This document shows, in pieces, positions 52,879-62,271 of a stretch of DNA of 64,000 bases; positions within the stretch are counted from its first letter, which is position 1, and every line of letters starts with the position of its first letter. Source of the stretch: an uncultured Johnsonella sp. Its GTDB lineage: Bacteria > Bacillota > Clostridia > Lachnospirales > Lachnospiraceae. The position numbers were made by a program, and so were the translations under genes. The stretch covers positions 62,001 through 126,000 of the forward strand of contig CAAFUL010000085.1 of assembly GCA_900766185.1 (NCBI GenBank), read 5' to 3'. The notes under the pieces were generated by a model that worked only from the letters and a program-made list of their open reading frames with translations, had not been told where the DNA came from and did not search any database.

Positions 52879-53813
52879 GATTCATACCCCTCCAGATCCA
52901 CTAATTTTGCAGCGGTTTCCTCATCGGTAATAAGTACATCAAGATATCCTCCTACCAAGGCTGCCTTGATGATATCCAGCTTATGCATACCGCCGGCTAT
53001 TCCTATAACATTATTAAGAGCCTTTAATTGGAACAAAGAGGTGCTTATAAGTCTGTCTTCAAGCATACTTTGTATAGGAGTACCGTCTCTATCCACAAAG
53101 TGCGTAAGTATATCACCTACAGCTCCCTGCATGGAAAGATAAGCAAAGTCATTAGCTGAGAGTATACCGTTTTTTAATATGGTAGCCGAACTGTCCATTG
53201 ATCCGAGTCCTATGATGGAAAATGAGGCAAGCTCAGTCATTCTGCTGATTTCTATAACACTAGGCTCATTTAACAAAGCACGGCATACATACTTGTCTGA
53301 GAGCATTAGCGGACTGGGGTATAGGTAAAGTTTTGCATTAAATATATTGGACTGTGTATTAGGCAGATAGTAGCTTACACCTCCGGTCAAAGAAACTACT
53401 GAAATAGGTACTTCAGTAGTTCTTGCAAGGTGGTTGAGTACCTTGGAAGGAGTATCACCGTATCCCATATTGATATACATAGGCTCCTGCATTTCCATCA
53501 TACGATCTGAAATATAAGTGGCAGCTGATTGAGCAAGTACATCATTCATTCTTGAAGGTTCTTTTGGAGTAGGTATTACAAAAACATCTTCAAGTTTATA
53601 CTTATCAAAAATAAGTTTTTCCAGAAGTCTTTTCTTTTCCTTGTTTTGAGCTATCCTAAATTGAATAATTCCGTTTTGTTTAGCAAAATCAAGAAGCTTA
53701 ACAACTCTCATTCGTGAAATACCGAGTTTTTCTGCTATAGCCTGTTGAGTTAAGTTCTCAATATAATAATGCCAAGCAACCTTAGTTATTATCTCATCTT
53801 TATAATCAGTCAT
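52875..53813 (-). CDS. lsrR: LsrR, SorC-family repressor of AI-2 uptake genes
   Basis: The 312-aa protein has an N-terminal helix-turn-helix (NLTQQAIAEKLGISRMRVVKL) and a SorC-type sugar-phosphate-binding domain (YINMGYGDTPSKVL, SVVSLTGGVSYY, GIAGGMHKLDIIKAALVGGY). In the Lsr system it represses the transporter genes until phospho-AI-2 binds. It is divergent from lsrA, with 260 bases between them. Confidence 0.93.
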   Translation of the reverse strand: MTDYKDEIITKVAWHYYIENLTQQAIAEKLGISRMRVVKLLDFAKQNGIIQFRIAQNKEKKRLLEKLIFDKYKLEDVFVIPTPKEPSRMNDVLAQSAATYISDRMMEMQEPMYINMGYGDTPSKVLNHLARTTEVPISVVSLTGGVSYYLPNTQSNIFNAKLYLYPSPLMLSDKYVCRALLNEPSVIEISRMTELASFSIIGLGSMDSSATILKNGILSANDFAYLSMQGAVGDILTHFVDRDGTPIQSMLEDRLISTSLFQLKALNNVIGIAGGMHKLDIIKAALVGGYLDVLITDEETAAKLVDLEGYES

Positions 53814-53833
53814 ATTCCCTCCTTATTAATATA

Positions 53834-53922
53834 AATAAAGTTTTTAAACATTAAATTTATTTTAGAACAAAATATCATATTTATAGTATAAATGTCAAAC
53901 TTAAATATGCATAAACTTTATT
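53834..53922. promoter_or_regulatory. Spaced inverted repeat in the lsrR-lsrA control region
   Basis: AATAAAGTTT (53834-53843) and AAACTTTATT (53913-53922) are perfect complements 69 bases apart. The copy of GAACAA at 53865-53870 and GAACAAA at 53997-54003 are further repeats. A TGTCAA (53893-53898) is the -35 TTGACA for lsrR on the minus strand. They are candidate LsrR sites; the region is very AT-rich, so chance is possible. Confidence 0.35.
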
Positions 53923-53946
53923 AGCAATATATAGTAAAAATGCTAC

Positions 53947-53975
53947 TTGAATATTTTTGACAAATAATATATAAT
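53947..53975 (+). promoter_or_regulatory. Predicted promoter of the lsrACDBF operon
   Basis: TTGAAT (53947-53952), 17 bases, TATAAT (53970-53975), about 100 bases before lsrA. Confidence 0.6.
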
Positions 53976-54073
53976 CTTTTACAAAAGTTTCAAGATGAAC
54001 AAATGATATAGGAAAAAGGTGTGAAAAATAGGTTATTTTTCAGTTGAGATAATTATTATAGGAGGATTGGTTT

Positions 54074-55579
54074 ATGAATAATCTCCTTTCAGTGAGCGCT
54101 ATTACAAAACAATTCGGTTTAAACAAAGTTTTAAAAGGTATAGATTTGGAAGTTAATGAGGGTGAAGTCTTATCTTTAATAGGAGGTAACGGTGCCGGAA
54201 AATCAACCTTAATGAAGATCATTATGGGTATATATCCGCCGGATACGGGATCTATAAGTGTAAAAGGTGAGAAGATACACACATTTAAGCCTTCTGTGGC
54301 GCTTGCAAAGGGTATATATATGGTTCCTCAAGAACCCATGCTTTTTCCGAATATGAGTGTAAGAGAAAATATACTTATAGGTTTTAGAGAAAGTCAGGCA
54401 GTACTTAATAAAAGACTTGATAATATTATAAATGAGATAGGCTGGAAGTTTGATCTTGAACGAAAGGCACTTAGTTTATCCATAGCGGAACAGCAACTTG
54501 TAGAGCTTTTAAGAGGTCTTATGCGTGAAAGTAAGGTACTTATACTTGATGAACCTACTTCATCACTGACCTTTGAAGAGGTGGAGTCCTTATTTAAAGT
54601 AGTGGAAGACTTAAAGAAAAAGGGCATAGGTATAATATACATAACTCACAGACTTACGGAAGTATTTACTATAAGTACTCATGTGGCGATAATGAGAGAC
54701 GGAGTTATAACCGTACAGGGTAAGATATCCGAATTTACAAAAGATATGCTTATAAAAGGCTTGCTCCCGCCAAATATAGAAGAGTTTGAAGAAAAAAGCG
54801 AGAGTGAATCCAAGATAGAATATGACAAATTAAAACCGGTATTCAGCCTTGAAAATTACAGCGGATACGGATTTAAGGATGTAAGCTTAGAGGTATATCC
54901 CGGAGAAATACTTGGAATTGCAGGGCTTGTAGGTGCAGGCAGAACAGAGCTTGCCACAACAATTTTCGGAATGGAAAAGGTGCTGTCGGGTAAGGCGTAT
55001 CTTGAGGGGAAAGATATAACCGGTATCTCTACAAAAGAGGCTATTGCTGTAGGAATCAATTATGTACCTGAAGACAGAAGATTAAACGGACTTTTCGGAA
55101 TAAGCTCCGTAGCTGCTAATACTACATCATCACTTTTATCAAATAATTTTTTAGGTTCGTTTTGGCTTAACAGAAAAAAAGAAAAAGAAATTACTGCAAA
55201 ATATGTAAATGATTTTAAAACCAAAATAACCGGTCAAGATCAGGAAACTGGAAGTTTATCGGGTGGAAATCAACAAAAAGTTATAATAGGCAGGATACTT
55301 GCCACTGCACCTAAGCTTATTATTTTGGATGAGCCTACAAGAGGTATAGATGCGGCTGCAAGATCCGATGTGTATAGCATTATAAAGGAATTAAAAGCAG
55401 CCGGTGCGGCAGTACTGCTTATTTCATCCGACATGGAAGAGATAGTGGAGCTTTCAGACAGAGCCGTAGTTATGTTTCAGGGACATATCAAGGGAGAGCT
55501 GGCAAAAGAAGAGATATCACAGGCATCTTTAATGAATGCTTCCTTTAATGTAGTAAATACAAAAAGCAAAGGAGTTTAG
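54074..55579 (+). CDS. lsrA: AI-2 import ATPase LsrA
   Basis: The 501-aa protein is two fused ABC ATPases: Walker A GGNGAGKSTLMK (about residue 38), Walker B VLILDEPTSSLT, and a second half with LVGAGRTELA (degenerate Walker A, usual in this class), LSGGNQQKVIIGR and IILDEPTRGID. AGGAGGA precedes the ATG. With lsrC, lsrD and lsrB it makes the AI-2 importer. Confidence 0.95.
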   Translation: MNNLLSVSAITKQFGLNKVLKGIDLEVNEGEVLSLIGGNGAGKSTLMKIIMGIYPPDTGSISVKGEKIHTFKPSVALAKGIYMVPQEPMLFPNMSVRENILIGFRESQAVLNKRLDNIINEIGWKFDLERKALSLSIAEQQLVELLRGLMRESKVLILDEPTSSLTFEEVESLFKVVEDLKKKGIGIIYITHRLTEVFTISTHVAIMRDGVITVQGKISEFTKDMLIKGLLPPNIEEFEEKSESESKIEYDKLKPVFSLENYSGYGFKDVSLEVYPGEILGIAGLVGAGRTELATTIFGMEKVLSGKAYLEGKDITGISTKEAIAVGINYVPEDRRLNGLFGISSVAANTTSSLLSNNFLGSFWLNRKKEKEITAKYVNDFKTKITGQDQETGSLSGGNQQKVIIGRILATAPKLIILDEPTRGIDAAARSDVYSIIKELKAAGAAVLLISSDMEEIVELSDRAVVMFQGHIKGELAKEEISQASLMNASFNVVNTKSKGV

Positions 55580-55580
55580 T

Positions 55581-56609
55581 ATGCTGAATAGATTAATTAG
55601 AATAAGGGAAACAGGGAGCTTATTATTCCTTATAGTGTTGATACTGGGAGTCGGAATAAAAAATCCGTCATTCTTACAGCCTACTTCCTTGCTTAATATA
55701 TTAAATGACTCCGTAGTATTTGTATTACTTTCTGTAGGAATTGCTTTTGTAATTCTGACAGGTGAGATAGATGTTTCAATAGGTGCGGTACTGGGGCTTA
55801 GCGCTGCTGTAGGAGGTACTATATTAAGAGACGGTGGCAATTTATTTGTTGCAATATTCGCAGCAATACTCATAGGTGCGTTTATAGGTTTTTTTAACGG
55901 AATAGGAGTTACTTATTTGGGCATACCGTCTTTGATTTTTACATTGGGTACAAACGGACTTATAAGAGGACTTGTTTATGTATACACCAAGGGTGAGTGG
56001 GTAGAAAATTTGCCGGCATACTTTACTAACGCCGCTACTCAAAGACTGTTTTTTAAAGAAGGTATAACTTATTTTTACTTGGTTACAATTATTGCCGTGT
56101 GTGTAATTTTTTATATGACCAATAACATAAGAGTCGGAAGGTATTTTAAAGCTATAGGTGATAATATGCAAGGTGCCGCCCTGGTCGGTATACCGACTAA
56201 AGAAGTAAAGGTCTTGTCCTATGTACTTTGCGGAGTTTTTGCGGCAGTTGCAGGTATGCTATATTCATCAAGAGTAGGCTTTATTACACCTATAGCCGGA
56301 AATGGTTACGAGATGAAGGCGATAGCTGCCTGTGTTATAGGCGGTATAGCACTTACGGGAGGCCAGGGAAGTGTACTGGGAGCTACCATAGGAGCTACTA
56401 TAATGTCTTCTATAAGCAGGAGTTTGGTGTTCTTAGGTTTTTCATCGGACTATGACAATACGATTACCGGAATTATACTTATAGTAATAGTTGTTGTAAC
56501 TACAGTAACTCAAAACAGAGAGATTATTAAAAATAAGCGAGAGGTACTTTTAGCAAGAACATCAGGCGGTGATACAGTATCTAAGATAGGGGAGAGTAAC
56601 AATGAATAA
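55581..56609 (+). CDS. lsrC: AI-2 import permease LsrC
   Basis: The 342-aa BPD_transp_2 permease has 8-10 hydrophobic segments and ILTGEIDVSIGAVLGLSAAV, the sugar-permease ITGGIDLS-like motif, and ACVIGGIALTGGQGSVLGA. It starts one base after lsrA and overlaps lsrD by 8 bases. Confidence 0.92.
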   Translation: MLNRLIRIRETGSLLFLIVLILGVGIKNPSFLQPTSLLNILNDSVVFVLLSVGIAFVILTGEIDVSIGAVLGLSAAVGGTILRDGGNLFVAIFAAILIGAFIGFFNGIGVTYLGIPSLIFTLGTNGLIRGLVYVYTKGEWVENLPAYFTNAATQRLFFKEGITYFYLVTIIAVCVIFYMTNNIRVGRYFKAIGDNMQGAALVGIPTKEVKVLSYVLCGVFAAVAGMLYSSRVGFITPIAGNGYEMKAIAACVIGGIALTGGQGSVLGATIGATIMSSISRSLVFLGFSSDYDNTITGIILIVIVVVTTVTQNREIIKNKREVLLARTSGGDTVSKIGESNNE

Positions 56610-57618
56610 AGAAAAAACAAGCTTGCTTAAAAAAGCATCCTCTTGGGAATATGTACTCGTACTGCTTTTAATTTTTGAAATAGTAGTATTTGCAACTAAG
56701 AATCCTAAATTTCTTATGCCGAGAGTTTTATTCGGAAGTCTCAATGATATAATTTCAATATGTATTATATCATTATTTGTTACCTTTGTTATGATTACCG
56801 GAGGTATAGATATACAGGCAGGTGCATTGGTAGGACTTACTTCCATAGTACTTGGCGTTTCATGGCAGGATTTCGGTATTAATATTTGGCTTGCCGCCTT
56901 TTTGGGAATTGTCGTTTCGGCGCTTTGCGGAGCTTTATCGGGATTTTTTGTAGCCTATTGCAATGTGCAGCCCATGGTGGTAACTCTGGGAGGAAGTTTC
57001 CTCTATTCGGGGCTTGCCCTGCTTGTGTCCAATGTTTCCGCTACGGAAAGTTATAAAGGAATAAGCGGTTTCCCGGAAAGTTTTACGCAGCTTTCAAAAT
57101 ACAGATTTGGCGGAGTTTTACCTTTGCAGGTATTAATATTCCTGGTATTGGCAATTATCGCCTTTCTATTGTTAAATAAAACTGTATATGGAAGAAAGAT
57201 ATTTCTTATAGGAGTTAATAAGAATGCAGCCGAGTATTCGGGTATTAATACAAGGCTTATTACCTTAAGTACCTACGTACTTTCTGCAATCAGTGCTTCT
57301 ATAGCGGGTATTATACTTACTTCTTATCTGGGTACCGCAAAGTCGGATATAGGAGCAACTTTAACGCTTCCTATCATTACTGCGGTAGTGCTTGGCGGAA
57401 CACTGTCTACAGGAGGAAAAGGTTCGGTAGTAGGAACGGCTTTGGCAGCGATAATTATAGGAGTACTTAAGTTCGGTCTGCCGCTCAGCTTTAAAGTTCC
57501 GCAGCAATATCTTGATATACCGGTAGGTGCTTTACTTTTAATAGTTGTTATAGGAAGGGCAATTATTTCAAGTCCGGCTTTTAAGAAGTATATAAATAAG
57601 TTAAAAAAGGGTGATTAA
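56602..57618 (+). CDS. lsrD: AI-2 import permease LsrD
   Basis: The 338-aa permease has MITGGIDIQAGALVGLTSIV and VVLGGTLSTGGKGSVVGTAL, with about nine membrane segments. It pairs with LsrC as the second permease. The overlapping start shows translational coupling. Confidence 0.92.
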   Translation: MNKEKTSLLKKASSWEYVLVLLLIFEIVVFATKNPKFLMPRVLFGSLNDIISICIISLFVTFVMITGGIDIQAGALVGLTSIVLGVSWQDFGINIWLAAFLGIVVSALCGALSGFFVAYCNVQPMVVTLGGSFLYSGLALLVSNVSATESYKGISGFPESFTQLSKYRFGGVLPLQVLIFLVLAIIAFLLLNKTVYGRKIFLIGVNKNAAEYSGINTRLITLSTYVLSAISASIAGIILTSYLGTAKSDIGATLTLPIITAVVLGGTLSTGGKGSVVGTALAAIIIGVLKFGLPLSFKVPQQYLDIPVGALLLIVVIGRAIISSPAFKKYINKLKKGD

Positions 57619-57669
57619 TCACCTTAAAAATATAGGCAGTGAGAACTGCTAAAAAGGGAGGTACTTTTA

Positions 57670-58833
57670 ATGAAAAGGAACTTATTAACATTAACCGCAT
57701 TGGGTCTTGCACTTCTTAGCTTAAGTGCTTGTAGTGCTAAAACTACAGAGCAGACCACAACCGCTGCAAACGATTCAAGTGCACAGTCAGGTGAGAGCAG
57801 TCAAGCGGCTTCTTCACAGGCGGCAGGTGCAGATGTTAAGTCTGTACAGGGGCTTACTATAGCTTTTGTTCCTAAGCTTACCGGTAATGCTTTCTTTGAG
57901 TCAGCTAACAAAGGTGCTCAAAAGTATGCTAAGGAGTGGGGATTTACAGTAGATTATCAAGGCTCTCCCAATGCTTCCGTTGCAGATGAGGTTCAGGTTA
58001 TCAACAATGCGGCAGCTTCAGGAGTTGACGGTATCTGTGTATCTTCGGTAGATGCTACAGGTCTTGACTCAGCACTTAAAGATGCGGCAGCTATGGGCGT
58101 AACAATAGGTACATGGGATTCAGACGTGTCAGACTCTGCAAGAACTATTATGGTATCTCAGGGTACACCTGAAATACTCGGACAGATGCTTATAGACATG
58201 GGTACGGATGCTCTTAAGAAGAGAGGCAAGGATCCTGAAAAGGATGCTATTAAGTATTGCTGGCACTATTCACAGGCTACGGTTGCAGATCAGAACTCAT
58301 GGCAGGTAGCGGGTGAGGCTTATATTAAAGAAAAGTATCCTAACTGGGTCAATGTTGCACCAAGCAACTACTATTCAGAGCAGGATGCGGAGAAGGCTGT
58401 GTCTATAGGTGCATCAATACTTGAAGCACATTCGGATATAGACTTAATTATCTGTAACGACTCTACAGCACTTCCGGGACAGTGCAAGGCTGCTCAGAAT
58501 GCAGGTCTTTCAAAGAACGATGTAACTATAACAGGATTTGCTTCACCTATGTCAATCAAGGACTATGCCGAGGCTGATGTTATTGAAGAGTGGGGACTTT
58601 GGGACTGCGGTATACAAGGAGCACTTGGTTGCTATATGACAGCTTATATAGCTGCAGGCAATACTGTTAAGGTAGGAGATAAGATCAATGTACCTTCTAT
58701 CGGTGAAGTGGAAGTATTGGCAAACGATGTTCTGGTACCGGGAGCTAAGACGGCAGAGAGCAACAACGGTGTTGTGCTTCTTCCTGAAAGACTTACATTT
58801 ACAAAAGAAAATGTAAATGACTACGATTATTAA
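57670..58833 (+). CDS. lsrB: AI-2 binding lipoprotein LsrB
   Basis: The 387-aa protein has a lipobox LSLSAC (Cys21), a Ser/Gln/Ala-rich linker to about residue 55 and a Peripla_BP_4 fold. Ligand-site matches to the known LsrB are FVPKLTGNAFF (Lys69), GTWDSDVSD (Asp150/152) and TVADQNSW (the Asp-Gln pair). The loop ALPGQCKAA keeps the Pro but has Gln where Salmonella LsrB has Ala222. Five of six pocket residues are therefore conserved. GGGAGG precedes the ATG. Confidence 0.92.
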   Translation: MKRNLLTLTALGLALLSLSACSAKTTEQTTTAANDSSAQSGESSQAASSQAAGADVKSVQGLTIAFVPKLTGNAFFESANKGAQKYAKEWGFTVDYQGSPNASVADEVQVINNAAASGVDGICVSSVDATGLDSALKDAAAMGVTIGTWDSDVSDSARTIMVSQGTPEILGQMLIDMGTDALKKRGKDPEKDAIKYCWHYSQATVADQNSWQVAGEAYIKEKYPNWVNVAPSNYYSEQDAEKAVSIGASILEAHSDIDLIICNDSTALPGQCKAAQNAGLSKNDVTITGFASPMSIKDYAEADVIEEWGLWDCGIQGALGCYMTAYIAAGNTVKVGDKINVPSIGEVEVLANDVLVPGAKTAESNNGVVLLPERLTFTKENVNDYDY

Positions 58834-58894
58834 AATTTATCTTTTATAATGACTTAAACATCATTGTAATATACAGAAAGGTTTGGTTAAGATT

Positions 58895-59779
58895 ATGGCA
58901 GATTTAGATAACTTAAAGGTAGCGAAGAATTATTATTTAGATGTACCTTTTTCAAATGATAAAGGTTTTTATGTTAAAGGTGCCAATTCGCTTGATTGGG
59001 GCATGAAGAAACATCTTTCCAATATATTTAATCCTGAAAGCAAAAATACAGTGATGTTTGCTTTTGATCATGGTTATTTTATGGGTTCAACAGCAGGTCT
59101 TGAAAGGCTGGACTTGATAATTCCAAGGGTGTTACCTAACATAGATGTACTTATGGGTACAAGAGGAGCTATAAGAAGCTGTGTAGACCCGGCTTTGGCA
59201 GCCGGCAAGGGAATTGCCCTAAGAGCTACATCAGGTTCTTCTATGGTACAGGATGACTTAAGTCATGAGATACTTGCAGTAGATGCTGAAGAAGCTTGCA
59301 GAATGAATGCGGATTGTCTTGCAGTACAGACCTTTATAGGAGGAGACGGTCAGCTTTCAAGTTTGGAGAATTTATCAAAGGCGGTTAATTTCGGAGTAAG
59401 ATACTCTATTCCTGTAATGGGAGTAGTTGCTGTAGGTAAGGAAATGGAAAGAACTCCTAAATTTTTCAAGCTGGCAACAAGAATACTTGCAGAACTTGGA
59501 GCCAACATCATAAAGACCTATTACTGTGAAGACTTTGAAGAAATTGTTGCAGCCTGCCCTGTACCTATAGTAGTGGCAGGAGGCAAGAAACTTGCAGAGG
59601 ACGAGGCGCTTACCCTTGCTTATCAGTCTATAAGAGATGGTGCCAACGGTGTTGATATGGGAAGAAATATCTTCCAGTCAAACAACCCTGAAGCAATGAG
59701 CAAGGCGATAAATAAGATCGTTCATGAGAAGTTCACTGATAAGGAAGCCTTTGAGTATTTCAAAGAATTAACTAAGTAA
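58895..59779 (+). CDS. lsrF: LsrF, phospho-AI-2-derived thiolase (aldolase fold)
   Basis: I chose the ATG at 58895 (MADLDNLKVAKNYYLDVPF); the ribosome site AGAAAGG is rather far upstream. The 294-aa protein is a class I aldolase-fold enzyme: FAFDHGYFMGSTAGLERLD, GTRGAIRSCVDPALAAGKG, ANIIKTYYCEDFEEIV with the Lys of the active site, and VVAGGKKLAEDEALTLAY. LsrF transfers the acetyl group of 3-hydroxy-2,4-pentadione-5-P to CoA. It ends the lsr operon. Confidence 0.94.
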   Translation: MADLDNLKVAKNYYLDVPFSNDKGFYVKGANSLDWGMKKHLSNIFNPESKNTVMFAFDHGYFMGSTAGLERLDLIIPRVLPNIDVLMGTRGAIRSCVDPALAAGKGIALRATSGSSMVQDDLSHEILAVDAEEACRMNADCLAVQTFIGGDGQLSSLENLSKAVNFGVRYSIPVMGVVAVGKEMERTPKFFKLATRILAELGANIIKTYYCEDFEEIVAACPVPIVVAGGKKLAEDEALTLAYQSIRDGANGVDMGRNIFQSNNPEAMSKAINKIVHEKFTDKEAFEYFKELTK

Positions 59780-59791
59780 CAAAAATAATAA

Positions 59792-59888
59792 AAAGGACTG
59801 TTATATTAAAAAACACATTGGAATCTGATTTTAATTAAAAGAAAGGATATCTTGTGTATTTATATTAATAAACAGTCCTTTATTTTTT
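59792..59888 (+). terminator. Long hairpin terminator of the lsr operon
   Basis: AAAGGACTGTT (59792-59802) pairs perfectly with AACAGTCCTTT (59871-59881). Inner TTATATTAAAAAACACA and TGTGTATTTATATTAATAA parts extend the stem, and a T-run (TATTTTTTT) follows. The remaining gap up to 60153 is AT-rich and holds no gene that I can support. Confidence 0.75.
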
Positions 59889-60153
59889 TAAGTTAGATCA
59901 GGCTTACAAACAAAAAAATACAAAAGCTGATAAATCAATTTATAGAAGTATTATAAGTGTTTTTCTTGAATTTAGCAGTGCTTTTTAAGGCTTTGAATAC
60001 AAGCGGTTTTGCAGTGGAGCCGTATTTTTTATATGCAAATAAATTACATTTTCTTTTCTTTTTTAAAACACAAAAAAAACAAATTTTTGTACTATTTTTA
60101 CTTAAGTTTATATGCTATACTTAAAATCATATTAATGTATATACAGGTGAGTT

Positions 60154-61923
60154 ATGGACAGGGAACATTTAAATAAAAGTACAAGAAATTCTAAATATAG
60201 ATCGAATAATTCTTCCTCGAGAGGCAGTTACCGTCCGAGAAGAAAATATAAAAATACATTTAATTATCCTATGATTGCAGCTGCAGCAGCAGCGGTCATA
60301 CTTATACTTATAATAATAATATGGGTAGTAAGTGCTGTTATGGGAGCGCTAAAGCCTAAAAAAGAAAAAACGGCAGAAACCACAACGGAAAGCGTATCGG
60401 TATCCGAGCTTAGCAAGGCTGTTATGATTGATAACATAGTTATAACAGGACTTTCAAAAGTACAGGCAAAAGAGACCATAATGAAAAACTACGCTTGGGA
60501 TATGAAGGCAACTTTGGAAGGAAAGACCGAGGATAATACCTATGAAGTTAAAAATCTTATAGAATCACGCATAGATGATATACTTAATGAGGTTTACGGA
60601 GGGACTCCGAAAGAAACCTATAGCTTAGATTTAAGCAATATGGATGATGCCATTAAGGGAGAAATCGCAAATATGGCAAAAAAATGGAATGTAGCTCCTA
60701 AAAACGGATCTATAGCAGGCTTTGACAAAGCCAGCGGTTCATTTATATATGATGGAGAAGCTTCAGGAACAAAAATAGATGAAGATACATTGTTTAATGA
60801 TATAAAGACAGCCATAGAGCAAAAAAACTTCAAGATAAATATAAATGTAAAGTCCCAAAAGGTTGATGCTGAGATCAGCGAAGCCAAGGCAAAGGAAATG
60901 TACAAAGTAATAGGTACATTTACAACTACAACTACGACCAATAAGGATAGAAATACCAATATCGGTCTTGCGGTAAGTGCTTTAGACGGACGCATACTTG
61001 CACCGGGAGAAGAGTTTTCTTTTAATAACACGACCGGAAACAGAACCTTGGAAAGAGGTTATAAGCCGGCAGGTGCCTACCTTAACGGTGTTTTGGTGGA
61101 AGAGCCCGGAGGAGGTGTATGTCAGGTGTCATCCACACTGTATAATGCGGTTGTATTTTCAGGCTTACAGACTACCGAAAGACACGCACACTCATTTGAG
61201 CCTTCTTATGTAACTCCCGGAGAAGATGCTATGGTAAGCTATGACGGATATGCAGGACCTGACATGAAGTTTGTAAACAGCTCCGATACCGCTATAGCTA
61301 TAAGAGCCAAATTAGTTGATCAAAAACTTACAGTATCGATAGTGGGTATACCGATACTTAAAGAAGGCGAAAAGATAAGTATGAGTTCCAAGAAGATGTC
61401 TGAGTATGAAAGCCCGCAAACCGTATATGAAGAAGACCCCAATATGGCAACCGGAGTGGAGCAGACTATTCAAAAGGGCACAAAGGGAAGCAGATGGATC
61501 ACAAATATTGTAAAAAAAGAAGGAGATAAGGTAATATCTGATGAGTTCTTGCACAACAGTACTTATAAGGGAAAGCCTACTATAATTAAAAGAAATTCAT
61601 CGGGAAGTTCTGTAAAGCTTGGAGGCACAAGCAGTGCCGCCTCAAGTGAAGTATCCTTATCTGAGTCAAGTACGGAAAGTGCGGAAAGCACGGCTCATTC
61701 TTCAACAGCTGCGGCAACGGAGGGCAGTACTGCAAAGTCAAGTGAAACTACCAAGGCTAAGGAAAGTACGAAAGCCAAAGAAAGCACTAAGGCTAAGGAG
61801 AGTACCAAAGAAAGTACTAAGGAAAGCAGCAAAGAAAGTACTGCTGCCGAGACTACCGCTCCGGCTACACAAGCACCAACTACACAGGACTCAGGCTTTA
61901 TAGAAGCTAAACCTACTTCTTAG
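60154..61923 (+). CDS. VanW-domain membrane-anchored protein
   Basis: The 589-aa protein has a basic N-terminus, one membrane helix at about 42-66 (AAAAAAVILILIIIIWVVSA) and an extracellular part with a peptidoglycan-binding-like domain (about 90-250). The VanW domain is at about 265-400: RNTNIGLAVSALDGRILAPG, GGGVCQVSSTLYNAVVFSG and HAHSFEPSYVTPGEDAMVSY. The C-terminal ~110 residues are Ser/Thr/Lys/Glu repeats (KAKESTKAKESTKAKEST). VanW proteins are common in clostridia with unknown function; the name does not mean vancomycin resistance. Confidence 0.92.
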   Translation: MDREHLNKSTRNSKYRSNNSSSRGSYRPRRKYKNTFNYPMIAAAAAAVILILIIIIWVVSAVMGALKPKKEKTAETTTESVSVSELSKAVMIDNIVITGLSKVQAKETIMKNYAWDMKATLEGKTEDNTYEVKNLIESRIDDILNEVYGGTPKETYSLDLSNMDDAIKGEIANMAKKWNVAPKNGSIAGFDKASGSFIYDGEASGTKIDEDTLFNDIKTAIEQKNFKININVKSQKVDAEISEAKAKEMYKVIGTFTTTTTTNKDRNTNIGLAVSALDGRILAPGEEFSFNNTTGNRTLERGYKPAGAYLNGVLVEEPGGGVCQVSSTLYNAVVFSGLQTTERHAHSFEPSYVTPGEDAMVSYDGYAGPDMKFVNSSDTAIAIRAKLVDQKLTVSIVGIPILKEGEKISMSSKKMSEYESPQTVYEEDPNMATGVEQTIQKGTKGSRWITNIVKKEGDKVISDEFLHNSTYKGKPTIIKRNSSGSSVKLGGTSSAASSEVSLSESSTESAESTAHSSTAAATEGSTAKSSETTKAKESTKAKESTKAKESTKESTKESSKESTAAETTAPATQAPTTQDSGFIEAKPTS

Positions 61924-61974
61924 TATGATTTTGCATTACGATATTATTTATTAAAAGCAAGTAGCTGTTATATT

Positions 61975-62026
61975 GATTTTTACAGGTATATAAGCTGTTG
62001 TCCGAGTCTTTTTACCTGTGAAAATC
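61975..62026. repeat. 14-bp inverted repeat in the vanW-nifJ gap
   Basis: GATTTTTACAGGTA (61975-61988) pairs with TACCTGTGAAAATC (62013-62026) with one G-U pair. It may end the VanW transcript, though no T-run follows. Confidence 0.6.
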
Positions 62027-62185
62027 ATAAGTCGATCTGTACACCTGTTATATAAAAGGGCACTCGTTTTATAAAGTTATTTACAAAATATAATTAAATA
62101 GTTTTTATTGGAAAATAAATCGGGTTTTATTTAGAAAAAAGCCTAAAATGTTTCAATAATAATACACAAAAAAGCTTTTTTATTA

Positions 62186-62214
62186 TTGGCAATTACTGGA
62201 TATATTGCTATAAT
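62186..62214 (+). promoter_or_regulatory. Predicted promoter of nifJ
   Basis: TTGGCA (62186-62191), 17 bases, TATAAT (62209-62214), 57 bases before the ATG. A 14-bp palindrome AAAAAAGCTTTTTT (62168-62181) stands just upstream. The rest of the 348-base gap holds only the 61975-62026 repeat. Confidence 0.65.
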
Positions 62215-62271
62215 TAATATGAAGCTTTTTTGTTTTAATTTTAAACATAATAAAGTAGGAGGATATTATTT

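Noticed and set aside
61740..61860. CRISPR array or tandem repeat locus
   Set aside because: The repeats are in-frame KEST codons of the VanW tail with no spacers.
60154..61923. Vancomycin resistance gene from the VanW name
   Set aside because: No vanA/B, vanH or vanX is present, and VanW-domain proteins are common in clostridia without resistance.
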